A stretch of DNA of 12,769 bases from Ardenticatenales bacterium (GCA_030667645.1 DAOUVM010000026.1:1-12769); one strand, 5' to 3'; shown: positions 1-7,541, numbered from the stretch's first letter. Notes: generated by a model from the letters alone, not told the origin. Translations and numbers: made by a program.

Positions 1-567
1 ATAGCCAGCGGCAAAGACGTGGCACGGATCAAAGCAGACGCCAAGCCGTTTCCCTCCGCCAGTTTCCGCTGCGTCGAGCAGCCAGGCCAGTTGTTCAAAG
101 CGATAACCCAGATTGCTTCCCTGCCCGGCCATCGTCTCCAGACAGAGCGTGACCGGCGCCTCTGGAAGATCCTGCCCGAGGCGGATCAGGGCGGCCGCTA
201 TCCGCTCCAGACCCGCATCCTCACCAGACCCCGTATGCGACCCAGGGTGAATTGTGAGGATGGGGATCTGGAGCAGTACAGCCCGCTCCATCTCTACCTT
301 GAGCGCCTGATAGGACTTTTCCCACAGATCTTTTTTGGGAGAGGCGATATTGATGAGATAGGATGCGTGACCGGCAACGGGCCACAGATCCGGGTGGGCC
401 TCCCGCGCCGTTTTCCACAGCGTCAGTTCATCCTTGGTGATAGGTTTGGCGTGCCACTGGCGGTTGTTTTTGGTGAACAGCATGAGCGAATCGCAGGTGA
501 GCTCCTGTGCTCGCTCAAAGACGTGGTGCACGCCCCCCGTAGTGGAAATGACTGCGCCGAGTCTCAT
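1..567 (-). CDS. nfo: Endonuclease IV (AP endonuclease), partial, C-terminus beyond window
   Basis: Only the first 189 residues are present; the family is usually about 280 residues, and the frame is still open at base 1. The enzyme cleaves DNA 5' of abasic sites in base-excision repair, in the cytoplasm, using three metal ions. Read on the minus strand, the protein shows FTKNNRQW (31-38), GHASYLINIA (66-75), IHPGSH (106-111), LETMAGQGSN (143-152) and GVCFDPCHVFAAGY (176-189). These line up with the E. coli Nfo blocks and supply five metal ligands: H67, H107, E144, D180 and H183. The remaining ligands would lie past the window edge. An oddity is the N-terminal block, which reads GAVIS where the family normally has GAHVS, so that conserved His is missing. 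The ATG overlaps the TGA of the upstream amidohydrolase (ATGA), and only a weak purine-rich ribosome site precedes it, so translation is probably coupled. Identification is firm. Confidence 0.93.
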   Translation of the reverse strand, partial: MRLGAVISTTGGVHHVFERAQELTCDSLMLFTKNNRQWHAKPITKDELTLWKTAREAHPDLWPVAGHASYLINIASPKKDLWEKSYQALKVEMERAVLLQIPILTIHPGSHTGSGEDAGLERIAAALIRLGQDLPEAPVTLCLETMAGQGSNLGYRFEQLAWLLDAAETGGGKRLGVCFDPCHVFAAGY

Positions 568-1406
568 AGTTTTCTCAGGACCAGTCCTTGGTAGAGTTCT
601 GGCCTTCGGTCCCCGAACGAGTCCAACTCGAACTCGCCGGGGATGTGGACTACCTTTTTTTGGTGTGCTAGTGCCAGGTCGAGTTCAGCGGTGATGATCA
701 TCTCGCTGTGGTCGTCTGCCTCTTGCAGGGGCCGACCGCTGGGTAAAAGGATCTGGCTCCGACCCAGGAAGGGTGTGCCTCGTTCTTCCCCTACCCGATT
801 GGCGGAGATGAGAAAGACTCTGCTGGCACGCGCAGCCGCCTTGGTGACGAAATCGGCAAAGTCGGCCGAGGCGCGCGGCCAATTGGTGGGGTGGACAAGG
901 ATTTCAGCCCCCTGCAGTGCCAGCACGCGGGGAGCTTCCGGGAAGCGGAGATCATAGCAGATGAGTGGTCCCAGAATGCCGACCGGTGTTTCGATTACTC
1001 GTAGCGAGTCGCCAGCGCACACAAAGCGGTCCACACCCAATACCGGCAGGTGGGTTTTGCGGTAGATGGCCACCAATCCCTCTGGCCCAGTCAGCAGGGC
1101 GCTGTTGTAGATGGCCTTTCCGGCCGTCTCTAGCATTCCCACCATCGCATAGACACCTAGTTCCGCGCAGGCGGCCGCGAGTGCGACCGAGGTGGGGCCG
1201 GGAATCGGCTCAGCCGCTCTCGCACCTTCTTCCCGGCTATTGAACACATAGCCGCCGAGACTGCACTCTGGAAAGACGATGAGCTTGGCTCCCGTTGCGG
1301 CCGCCTCTCGGAGCCAGTTCAGGATCGCTTGCCGATTGCCGGCCAGATCTCCAAGCCGGGGGTCCATCTGTACGGCTGCCACTCTGATAGATGTGTCGTC
1401 TTTCAT
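564..1406 (-). CDS. Nitrilase-superfamily carbon-nitrogen hydrolase
   Basis: A 280-residue cytoplasmic amidohydrolase of the nitrilase superfamily, which hydrolyses amide C-N bonds through a Glu-Lys-Cys triad. The triad is visible: E47 in FPECSLGGY, K117 in YRKTHLP and C150 in LICYDLRFPE. The protein begins MKDDTSIRVAAVQMD, the normal start of the family. An open frame continues upstream to 1526, but the extra 40 residues look unrelated and overlap the preceding gene, so the ATG at 1406 is preferred. That ATG overlaps the upstream stop (ATGA at 1406-1403), and the gene's own TGA overlaps the start of nfo. It is therefore the middle member of a coupled three-gene unit. The YDLRFPE motif resembles Nit/omega-amidase or deaminated-glutathione amidase members, but the substrate cannot be read from the sequence. 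A metabolite-repair role is plausible, as an inference only. Confidence 0.9.
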   Translation of the reverse strand: MKDDTSIRVAAVQMDPRLGDLAGNRQAILNWLREAAATGAKLIVFPECSLGGYVFNSREEGARAAEPIPGPTSVALAAACAELGVYAMVGMLETAGKAIYNSALLTGPEGLVAIYRKTHLPVLGVDRFVCAGDSLRVIETPVGILGPLICYDLRFPEAPRVLALQGAEILVHPTNWPRASADFADFVTKAAARASRVFLISANRVGEERGTPFLGRSQILLPSGRPLQEADDHSEMIITAELDLALAHQKKVVHIPGEFELDSFGDRRPELYQGLVLRKL

Positions 1407-1873
1407 CGCTTTCTCTTTTTCCACGCCACCGATGCTGCCAAGAGTACGATCGGCCCCTCCAGCAAGAGATGACCCAGGAATGTAGGTCCAGGCATAGAGC
1501 CTCTGTCGAATAGGCATCGCTTCCACGGCCGGCGGCCCAGATCAAACGGGAAGAGCCACATCAAGCGCGACCAATTGCCGCGCCGGGTGTCGCAGCCGTC
1601 CAACTCATCCGCCGCCAGGTGCACCAACCCTCCCAGCCAAGTGGACCAGAAACCCCATCGCCGCCCGGCGAATCCGGCCATCAGTCCGGTACACAGGGGA
1701 GTATGTGTCACTGTCCGGTGGGCCACGAGTTTCGGCACAAAGGGCACCAGCAGGTAGTCCACATCAGGCAGCACGCCTCCCCATTGCATACCTCTGCTGT
1801 TCACCGGGACACCGGCCCGCGCAAGGACTTGCGCGGCCAGGTAGGCAATGGAAAGATGAGTAATCGGATTCAC
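1403..1873 (-). CDS. YdjM/DUF457-type membrane-bound metal-dependent hydrolase
   Basis: A 156-residue protein. The GTG at 1873 is chosen as start because GGAG lies 8 nt upstream and the protein then begins NPITHLSIAYLAAQVLA, typical of the family. Longer in-frame versions would run into the divergent promoter and the opposing gene. Conserved metal-binding-like motifs are LPDVDYLL (35-42), HRTVTHTP (52-59) and GGLVHLAADE (81-90). Hydrophobic stretches near residues 5-20, 60-70, 77-88 and 132-150 suggest several membrane spans. The family includes E. coli YdjM, a LexA-regulated inner-membrane protein of unknown substrate. The gene is the first of a coupled unit with a nitrilase-type amidohydrolase and endonuclease IV. 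Pairing a YdjM-type protein with a repair nuclease hints at a stress or DNA-damage setting, but I see no clear LexA site in the promoter. The exact function is unknown. Confidence 0.78.
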   Translation of the reverse strand: MNPITHLSIAYLAAQVLARAGVPVNSRGMQWGGVLPDVDYLLVPFVPKLVAHRTVTHTPLCTGLMAGFAGRRWGFWSTWLGGLVHLAADELDGCDTRRGNWSRLMWLFPFDLGRRPWKRCLFDRGSMPGPTFLGHLLLEGPIVLLAASVAWKKRKR

Positions 1874-1893
1874 AGCGCACACTCCATGTCGGT

Positions 1894-1902
1894 ATTCTAT
1901 CA
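1894..1902 (-). promoter_or_regulatory. Extended -10 promoter for the ydjM-like/amidohydrolase/nfo unit
   Basis: On the minus strand TGATAGAAT reads as an extended -10 element (TG, one base, TAGAAT; 5 of 6 to TATAAT). There is no good -35 at 17 bp, as is common for extended -10 promoters. Transcription would begin near 1887, leaving a leader of about 14 nt that contains the GGAG used by the GTG start at 1873. Confidence 0.45.
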
Positions 1903-1926
1903 GATTCTCACTCCCGTGGCCGTTCC

Positions 1927-1954
1927 TTGACAAACGGTTGGGATGGGATACGAT
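1927..1954 (+). promoter_or_regulatory. Sigma70-like promoter of the MATE-like transporter gene
   Basis: TTGACA (1927-1932, a perfect -35) is followed after 16 bp by TACGAT (1949-1954, 4 of 6 to TATAAT). The predicted start near 1961 leaves a leader of about 31 nt containing GGAG at 1981-1984. It lies back to back with the minus-strand extended -10 at 1894-1902. Confidence 0.5.
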
Positions 1955-1991
1955 TGCCAGCTTTGTATGACCCCTGGTCAGGAGTCCGAGG

Positions 1992-3296
1992 ATGTCCGAA
2001 ATAGCCAAGCCCATAGTGCCAAGTTACCCTCAACTGATGCGGTTCTTTGGCCCGCTGGCATTGAGCAATTCAATGATGACGCTAGAGCCGCTGATCCTCA
2101 TTACGGCGATGTCACACGCGCTCCACTCCGAGTTGACGCTGGCAGGGTACAATGTGATGTTTGGCATCGCGCTGGTGATAGAGGCCCCTGTCATCATGCT
2201 ACTGTCCGCCTCCACGGCGCTGTCCCAGACGCAGCATGCTTTCTATCGCTTGTTCCGGTTCATGCTGGCGCTGGGGGGCCTGGTAGTGGCCATTGGGTTT
2301 CTGGTTTCGCTGACGCCGATCTATGGGTGGTTGGTGTTGGGTCTTATGCAGATCCCGTCGGCAGTGGCAGAGGCAGCGCGGCCGGCGCTGGTCATCATGT
2401 CGATCTGGTCCTTCCCCGTAGCCTGGCGGCGAATGCTGCAGGGGGTGCTGATCGCCCACAATCGCACACCCATTGTTACGCTGGCGACGGTGGTACGTCT
2501 GGCGGCGCTGGCGGCCGCGCTTGTCATCGGCAGGCGTCTGATGCCGGACCGGATGTTGATCGTGAGCGCCCTGGCCATGCAGGCGTCCGTCATCGCCGAG
2601 TCGTTGATCGTCACGGCGCCGGCATTTGGTGTCGTGCGGAAGCTTCCCGTCGGGCCCGAAGGGAGACCTCTCACCTGGCGCCGTCTGTCTGGCTTTTATC
2701 AACCACTGGCGACAATGATGGTGCTGCGACAGATTAGCCGGCCGATGCTCAGCGCGGGCATTGCGGCCGCGTTCCTCCCCCAACGCTCGTTGGCCGCCTG
2801 GTCGGTGGCCTGGAGCCTCGTGCTGCTGCCTTTTGGCGTGACCCTGGGGCTGGAGCAGGTGGCAATCGCCAAAGGGACGAGCGAAGCAGCAAAGGCCCGT
2901 GTCCGGCGGTTTATCTGGGGAGTCGGCCTCACCCTTGCAGGTGTGATGGTGGCCATCACCTGTACCCCACTGGTTCACCCAATGCTAGAGTTTCTCTTTG
3001 ACCTCAGCCCTGAGGTAGAGCCAATGGTCGTGTTTGTGTTGCGCTGGACGGCAATGCTCCCGCTGCTCCAGAGCTTGCAGGGCTTGCTGCGGGGTGTGGC
3101 GATCGGGGAAGAGAGGACGGGGGACGTACGGACGGCGATGGTGGCAAGTCTGGCGGCCGTGGCGCTGATTACCATCGTCGGGCCGAGGCTGGGCGTGTTC
3201 TCGGGCATTGCAATTGGCGCGCTGGCCACCATGTTGTCGGCCTTGGCGGAGGTGGGCTGGTTGGGTTGGCGGGAGCGACGCACGCAGGGTGTGTGA
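1992..3296 (+). CDS. Polytopic membrane protein, MATE/MOP-superfamily-like transporter
   Basis: A 434-residue, strongly hydrophobic protein with about 12 predicted membrane spans, for example near residues 52-74, 91-109, 112-124, 162-180, 187-209, 268-288, 308-326, 343-363, 383-400 and 402-424. It opens with YPQLMRFFGPLALSNSMMTL, a short amphipathic segment running into the first span, as in MATE and polysaccharide-flippase proteins. The two halves look related in layout, with a charged loop near 217-231 between them. Small conserved-looking segments are RPALVIMSIW (130-139) and RRMLQGVLIAHNRTP (146-160). These recall bacterial homologues of the ANKH/MOP group rather than a classic drug-efflux MATE, but this is recognition by eye. 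The ATG has GGAG 7 nt upstream. It is expressed from its own promoter, divergent from the ydjM-like unit and convergent with the phosphodiesterase gene, 26 bp apart. The substrate is unknown. Confidence 0.72.
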   Translation: MSEIAKPIVPSYPQLMRFFGPLALSNSMMTLEPLILITAMSHALHSELTLAGYNVMFGIALVIEAPVIMLLSASTALSQTQHAFYRLFRFMLALGGLVVAIGFLVSLTPIYGWLVLGLMQIPSAVAEAARPALVIMSIWSFPVAWRRMLQGVLIAHNRTPIVTLATVVRLAALAAALVIGRRLMPDRMLIVSALAMQASVIAESLIVTAPAFGVVRKLPVGPEGRPLTWRRLSGFYQPLATMMVLRQISRPMLSAGIAAAFLPQRSLAAWSVAWSLVLLPFGVTLGLEQVAIAKGTSEAAKARVRRFIWGVGLTLAGVMVAITCTPLVHPMLEFLFDLSPEVEPMVVFVLRWTAMLPLLQSLQGLLRGVAIGEERTGDVRTAMVASLAAVALITIVGPRLGVFSGIAIGALATMLSALAEVGWLGWRERRTQGV

Positions 3297-3322
3297 GCCC
3301 ACGCGATAGGCCGACCGGTTGC

Positions 3323-4120
3323 CTACTCTTGCCGGAGCACCGCCCTTAGGCGTTGGGGGAAGTCAGTGAACAGCCCGGCCACGCCGGCTGCTATGAACCG
3401 GCGCATGTCTTCTTTGCGGTTGACCGTGTAGAGGTTCACGGCGATGCCTGTTTCGGCAGCGGCCCGGATCTGCTCATCATCGACCGTGGGCGCCCACGCG
3501 TTGTAGGTCCTGAATTCCGGCTCTATACCCAAATCGCTGACAAGGGCCTGCACTCTGATCTCTGGATTGCCGCGCTGGATATCGCGCAGCCAGCCGTGCT
3601 CAAAGGACGAGATGATGACACGATGTGTCTCAATCCCCAGTTCATCCAGCAGGCCAAGCACACGGCTGGCAATCGGAAAGCCCTCCATCGGTGGGGGGAT
3701 ACGTTTGAGTTCCAGGTTGATGCGCCAGTTCGTCTCCTGGGTAAAGGCGAGCGCCTCCCGCAGTGTGGGAATCTTTTCCCCTCGGAAGGCGGCCTGTTCG
3801 GCCGGTGTCACTCTCCCGTCCGTGATCTGACCAAATGGGTCAGTTTCCAGAAACCACGTGCCAGCGTCCAGTGAGCGGACCTGAGCCAGTGTAAAGGTTG
3901 TCACCATCCACGGGGAGCGGCTGGGAAAGCGTGCGGCTGCGTTGGTCGTGCGGGCCAGCGAATCATCGTGCAAGAGTACGAGTTCTTTGTCGGCCGTCAC
4001 CAGCACGTCGGTCTCCCACAGGTCGGCTCCGATTTCGAGCGCCTTGCGCGCAGCCGCCAGCGTGTTCTCCGGGGCCAGACTGCGAGCCCCACGGTGTGCA
4101 ATGTTCAGGACGCTGGCCAT
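3323..4120 (-). CDS. Glycerophosphodiester phosphodiesterase
   Basis: A 265-residue cytoplasmic enzyme of the GDPD family that hydrolyses glycerophosphodiesters from phospholipid turnover to sn-glycerol 3-phosphate and an alcohol. It adopts a TIM barrel. The N-terminal signature is complete: AHRGARSLAPENT (8-20, with catalytic H9 and R10), WETDVLVTADKELVLLHD (35-52, with E36, D38 and second catalytic H51) and NLELK (135-139, with E137 and K139). The C-terminal strands VNLYTVN (228-234) and GLFTDFP (249-255) are also typical. There is no signal peptide. An ATG four codons upstream (4132) is in frame, but GGAG lies 6 nt before the ATG at 4120 and overlaps the upstream candidate, so 4120 is preferred. 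It is on the same strand as the sugar operon, but 243 bp and a terminator-like hairpin separate them. No convincing promoter was seen directly upstream. Confidence 0.9.
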   Translation of the reverse strand: MASVLNIAHRGARSLAPENTLAAARKALEIGADLWETDVLVTADKELVLLHDDSLARTTNAAARFPSRSPWMVTTFTLAQVRSLDAGTWFLETDPFGQITDGRVTPAEQAAFRGEKIPTLREALAFTQETNWRINLELKRIPPPMEGFPIASRVLGLLDELGIETHRVIISSFEHGWLRDIQRGNPEIRVQALVSDLGIEPEFRTYNAWAPTVDDEQIRAAAETGIAVNLYTVNRKEDMRRFIAAGVAGLFTDFPQRLRAVLRQE

Positions 4121-4168
4121 TTGGCTCTCCATAGTGTGGGATCAACCGTGGACGCGGCGCGGCCGGCT

Positions 4169-4188
4169 AAAAGGCTACTCTGTAGCCT
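4169..4188 (-). terminator. Candidate intrinsic terminator between the sugar operon and the phosphodiesterase gene
   Basis: On the minus strand AGGCTAC, AGA, GTAGCCT forms a perfect 7-bp stem with a 3-nt loop, and a run of four T (the first inside the stem) follows. It lies about 175 bp past the phosphorylase stop codon and about 50 bp before the phosphodiesterase start. The stem is short and the T-run modest, so it may be a partial terminator or an attenuator in the phosphodiesterase leader. Confidence 0.45.
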
Positions 4189-4363
4189 GCGGCGGGGACC
4201 AGGTGGGCGAACGGGTTGATCATGCATGCGCCGCGACACACAAGCGGCGTACCGTTTGAGATGGTCGGGATGCCAGGCGCCTATTGTTCGGACCACAGGA
4301 TTCGGCGTTGACCGCCGTGGGCTGCGGATTCTTCCTGGCTGTGCTCGCTGCTGACGCTCCCCA
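4189..4363. other. Non-coding gap between the phosphodiesterase leader and the phosphorylase gene
   Basis: Together with 4121-4168 this is the longest gene-free stretch inside the minus-strand block. No credible gene is seen. It holds a weak 6-bp inverted repeat (CGCCGC at 4229-4234, GCGGCG at 4244-4249) without a T-run, and the alternating palindrome CATGCATG at 4221-4228. Short open frames here lack ribosome sites and recognisable motifs. Confidence 0.5.
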
Positions 4364-6151
4364 TCAGGGCGAGGCGTTGCGATTCTTCTCTTCTCCGGCG
4401 GAGCAGTCCAACCAGAGCACCTGGTAAGGCCGAAGCACCGGGCACAATTGCTGGCCCGCTGCGCCGTATGGCTCGCCCGAAATCATGTCGAGCAGCGGAC
4501 CGGTGAAATCGGCAGCCGGCAGCCGGCAGGATTGTTCTCCTCCAGAGACGTTGTGTATGCATAGGACTCGATCCTGTCCATCCGGCGAGGTGCGGAGGAG
4601 GGTCAAGAGCGCCGGATTGTCGGAGATGACCCGCTGGCTGCCGTGGGGGTCAAAGGCACGATGGCTGGCACGCTGGCGCAGCAGGTGGGTAAACGCGGAA
4701 AAGACCTGGTGGCGGATAGACCTGGGGTCGGCCAACTCTGCCTCAAGCTCCGCACGCTGGAGATTCTGGCGGTTGATGGAGCGGGGTCGGCCGGTCTGTG
4801 CCACGCCTTCGGGCCAACTTCTGGAGCCGAACAGGCTGTGCGCGTAGATGCCCGGTACACCGATGAGCGCCAGCATGATCGCCTGGGAGATCATAAAACG
4901 GCCGATCTGGGTCGCCTGCGGTTCACCCCCATGGGGGTCAGAGAGAGCGTCAAAGTACGAGATGTTGAGTTCGTACACGCTCCGACCGCCGTCCGGGTTG
5001 GTCCTGTAAGAGACGTGCCCGCCGTGCGCCAGGGTTTGATCTACCAGCGCCTGGACTTCGACCGGGGAGAGGATGCCCCGGGCCGGCATGACGCCGATTC
5101 CATCGTGGGAAGCGGTGAAATTGAAAAAGGTGACCTGGTCCGAGGGAAGCGAGAGGCCGGCTGCCCAGCGGGAGAGGTGGGTTGCCTGGCCGGTCTGGAT
5201 AGCGTTCAGTGCAAGCGGCGCCAGTGGGAACTGGTAGACCATCTGGGCTTCATGGGTTCCATCGCCAAAATAGGTGATATTCTCCTCGTGGGGGACGTTG
5301 GTTTCGGTGACGAGTTTGACGTCGGGGGCCACCGCGTCCAGCACGGCACGGACGAGCTGCACTACCCGGTGCGTTTGCTCCAGATGGATGCAGTTGGTTC
5401 CGACGGATTTCCAGAGATAGGCGATGGCGTCGAGCCGGATGAGGGACGCTCCATGCGCGACATAGAGGAGCAAGACCTCAATCACCCGCAGCAGCACGTC
5501 TGGATTCGCAAAATTCAGGTCGATCTGGTCACCGCTAAAGGTGGTCCAGACCAGCTTTTCGCCCGAAGGGGTGTGAACGGGAGTTAGGAGAGGCCGGGCC
5601 CGCGGCCGGGTAACCCGGGACAGGTCGACACCGGGTTCGATGGTGACAAAGTACTCGGCATAGTCTGGATCATCCTGAAGAAATCGTTGGAACCAGTCGC
5701 TCTGGGAGGAGATGTGGTTGATGACGGCATCGAACATCAGGGCAAAGTCAGGCCTCAGTTGAGCGACATCGTCCCAGCTTCCCAAGGCTGGATCAACCCG
5801 AGTATAGTCGATAACCGAAAAGCCATCGTCAGAAGAGTAGGGGAAGAAGGGGAGAATGTGGACCCCGGCAATGGCTCCTTTGACCTGAAGGCGCAGGAAC
5901 TCGGCCAGGCTTTGCAGAGGGTGCCGGCCGGGCTCGCGGATCTGGTCACCGTAGGTGATGAGGATAGAGTCGGTGTGACTGAACGGCTTGGCGGAGGTCA
6001 GCATCTCTGGGTTCAGGCGATGGAACTCGGCCAGCAGGCTTTCAAGTTGTGGGTAGCATTGGCGATCGATTGCGCGACCGTACAGAAAAACCAGGTGATC
6101 CTGGATGCGCACCGTCAGTTCGGGAGGGATATGGAGAACGGTATTGGGCAT
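4364..6151 (-). CDS. ggaP: GH13_18 phosphorylase, glucosylglycerate phosphorylase (YcjM-like)
   Basis: A 595-residue cytoplasmic alpha-glucoside phosphorylase of GH13 subfamily 18. Its closest remembered relative is E. coli YcjM, which converts 2-O-alpha-glucosylglycerate plus phosphate to glucose 1-phosphate and glycerate with retention. Shared blocks include ILITYGDQI (63-71), HILPFFPYSSDDGFSVIDY (98-116), WTTFSGDQIDLNF (202-214), GTNCIHLEQTH (251-261), TETNVPHEENI (282-292), NPDGGRSVYELN (385-396) and a C-terminal RPYQVLWL. The GH13 catalytic residues are present: nucleophile D241 in IRLDAIAYLWK, acid/base E283 and the stabilising D350 in TASHDGIG. The N-terminal extension and total length fit glucosylglycerate phosphorylases better than the roughly 490-500-residue sucrose phosphorylases. 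It starts 9 nt after the glycosyltransferase stop and is the last gene of the operon. The clade is well supported; exact substrate preference (glucosylglycerate, glucosylglycerol, sucrose) remains inferred. Confidence 0.82.
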   Translation of the reverse strand: MPNTVLHIPPELTVRIQDHLVFLYGRAIDRQCYPQLESLLAEFHRLNPEMLTSAKPFSHTDSILITYGDQIREPGRHPLQSLAEFLRLQVKGAIAGVHILPFFPYSSDDGFSVIDYTRVDPALGSWDDVAQLRPDFALMFDAVINHISSQSDWFQRFLQDDPDYAEYFVTIEPGVDLSRVTRPRARPLLTPVHTPSGEKLVWTTFSGDQIDLNFANPDVLLRVIEVLLLYVAHGASLIRLDAIAYLWKSVGTNCIHLEQTHRVVQLVRAVLDAVAPDVKLVTETNVPHEENITYFGDGTHEAQMVYQFPLAPLALNAIQTGQATHLSRWAAGLSLPSDQVTFFNFTASHDGIGVMPARGILSPVEVQALVDQTLAHGGHVSYRTNPDGGRSVYELNISYFDALSDPHGGEPQATQIGRFMISQAIMLALIGVPGIYAHSLFGSRSWPEGVAQTGRPRSINRQNLQRAELEAELADPRSIRHQVFSAFTHLLRQRASHRAFDPHGSQRVISDNPALLTLLRTSPDGQDRVLCIHNVSGGEQSCRLPAADFTGPLLDMISGEPYGAAGQQLCPVLRPYQVLWLDCSAGEEKNRNASP

Positions 6152-6160
6152 GGGCTTGGG

Positions 6161-7465
6161 CTACCCTTGGAAACTATCCAGCAGTGGTCCGAGAGCGGCG
6201 GCCAGCGCACGATAGGAAAAGTGGCGGCGGCCGAGCTCAAAATTGTGGTTCACCATCTGTTGCCGCCGCGATGGGTTGGTCAGCAGATGGTGGGCCTGAG
6301 AGACAGCCTGATCCGATACTTTGCCATCAATCTCTACCAGGTCAAAGCCGAGGGGGCCGATGTCGGCCTGATAGACGGGGTAGCGATTGACCATCGCGGG
6401 ACGCTGAAAGTAGACGGTCTCTAGCAGCGCGTTGCCAAAGCCTTCGCACAAGCTGGGATAGGTGACAAAATCGGCATGAGGGTAGGCATCCCAGAGGCTG
6501 TAGATCTTGCGGCCGTCCGAAGCTGTGCCCCGGTGGCTGTCAAACAGGTCGGCAATGTAGCGCAGGTCCACTCCGGCCGAGGAGGCCTGTCTCTGCAAGC
6601 GGTGCAGGTACTCCAACCCTTCGTCGCCGGCGTGGTGGGTGATAACGAGAACGGTGCGCGCTGCATCCTCGGCTTGCTCTGCGTTGGCGAACAGGGTGTT
6701 CAGGCGGCTGCAGAGATCAATCGACAGCTCGATGCCCTTGCGTGGAACCACCCGAGTGGGCTGTAGAATCATGATATCCCCGGCCGACAGCCTAATAGCC
6801 TGGCGCAGGTCAGCATTGTAATCGTCAATCTCCCGCGCCGGCGTGTTGCCCGTGCTGCCTGCAGGGGTAGTGAAATCAAATACGTTGGGGATGACGACCG
6901 ACTCTATGCCCCGGCGGCTCTTGAGGTCGGCCTGGGCAAGCGAGTTGATGACCACATGGCGCAGGTTGGGCAGATCGGGTGGGAAGGTGCTTTCCAGGAT
7001 GTCGGGGACAGAGCTGATCTGGAAGCGCTCCCGCTCCCAATAAAAGTCGTGGTTGTGGGCGATTGCCGGCAGCCCGGTATCCAACAATACCTCGCGCCAT
7101 GCCTCTCCCAGCGGAATCTGCATGGGGATGCTAAAGATGTTTTCAGGGATGATCAGGTCTATCTGAAAATCTGAGACGAACGCCATGAGCTTCGTCTTTA
7201 GCTTGGCAGTCAGCCCGGCGATCCGGGATCTGAGATGCTGACCTGCGTCCCCGGAGCCGAAAGCCGAGTCCTGAATCCACCTAACATCCTGGTGCGTAAA
7301 GTGCATCTCTGGAACCAACAGCCCGGACGGCGCATCAGGTCCCAGTTCACCGGCGCAATAATGAACCTGGTGACCCAGGCGGCGGGCCACCTCGGCCCAC
7401 TTGGCCGTCTCCAGGCTGACTCCGTCCGTGCCCGCCAGACGCGTTGAAGTGAAACCGATTCTCAT
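6161..7465 (-). CDS. GT4-family glycosyltransferase, possible mannosylglucosylglycerate synthase type
   Basis: A 434-residue GT-B-fold retaining glycosyltransferase. The N-terminal acceptor domain opens MRIGFTSTRLAGTDGVSLET, with the usual glycine-rich loop, and carries HNHDFYWERERF at 137-148. The C-terminal donor domain has PTRVVPRKGIELS (236-248, with R238 and K243 placed to bind the nucleotide-sugar phosphates) and the GT4 EX7E motif EGFGNALLE (E341, E349). There is no signal peptide, so it acts in the cytoplasm. The open frame continues upstream, but the family-like sequence begins at this ATG, which has no recognisable ribosome site. The gene lies 9 nt before the YcjM-like phosphorylase. 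This context, and the TDGVSLE / HDFYWERERF blocks, recall GT4 enzymes that mannosylate glucosylglycerate in Thermotogales. That specific function is a hypothesis (about 0.35); GT4 membership is secure. Confidence 0.85.
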   Translation of the reverse strand: MRIGFTSTRLAGTDGVSLETAKWAEVARRLGHQVHYCAGELGPDAPSGLLVPEMHFTHQDVRWIQDSAFGSGDAGQHLRSRIAGLTAKLKTKLMAFVSDFQIDLIIPENIFSIPMQIPLGEAWREVLLDTGLPAIAHNHDFYWERERFQISSVPDILESTFPPDLPNLRHVVINSLAQADLKSRRGIESVVIPNVFDFTTPAGSTGNTPAREIDDYNADLRQAIRLSAGDIMILQPTRVVPRKGIELSIDLCSRLNTLFANAEQAEDAARTVLVITHHAGDEGLEYLHRLQRQASSAGVDLRYIADLFDSHRGTASDGRKIYSLWDAYPHADFVTYPSLCEGFGNALLETVYFQRPAMVNRYPVYQADIGPLGFDLVEIDGKVSDQAVSQAHHLLTNPSRRQQMVNHNFELGRRHFSYRALAAALGPLLDSFQG

Positions 7466-7488
7466 GGGGATTGTGCAGATTGGCGCAC

Positions 7489-7518
7489 GCAGGAATGGGT
7501 GGAAACTCTCATTCCTGC
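7489..7518 (-). other. Intercistronic hairpin before the glycosyltransferase gene
   Basis: A perfect 9-bp inverted repeat (GCAGGAATG at 7489-7497, CATTCCTGC at 7510-7518) with a 12-nt loop lies in the 76-nt gap between the second permease and the glycosyltransferase. No T-run follows on either strand, so it is more likely an mRNA-stability or processing element than a terminator. Confidence 0.5.
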
Positions 7519-7541
7519 ATTCGCACGTTGTTGCATTCGTT

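Noticed and set aside
1874..1991. LexA-type operator in front of the ydjM-like/nfo unit
   Set aside because: No convincing inverted LexA box of the types I know (CTGT-N8-ACAG or GAAC-N4-GTTC) is seen; only a 5-bp CCGTT/AACGG inverted repeat around the -35.
2199..2978. Open frame of 259 codons on the minus strand opposite the transporter gene
   Set aside because: It is rich in Arg, Gln, His and Pro with no domain; the plus-strand frame has a promoter, ribosome site and regular membrane spans.
3297..3322. Possible bidirectional terminator between the convergent transporter and phosphodiesterase genes
   Set aside because: Only ACCGGT and short imperfect pairings are present, with no stable stem and no T-run.
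4643..5587. Long open frame (314 codons) on the plus strand opposite the phosphorylase gene
   Set aside because: It is the antisense shadow of a gene with complete GH13 motifs; it has no recognisable domain and reflects GC-rich codon use.
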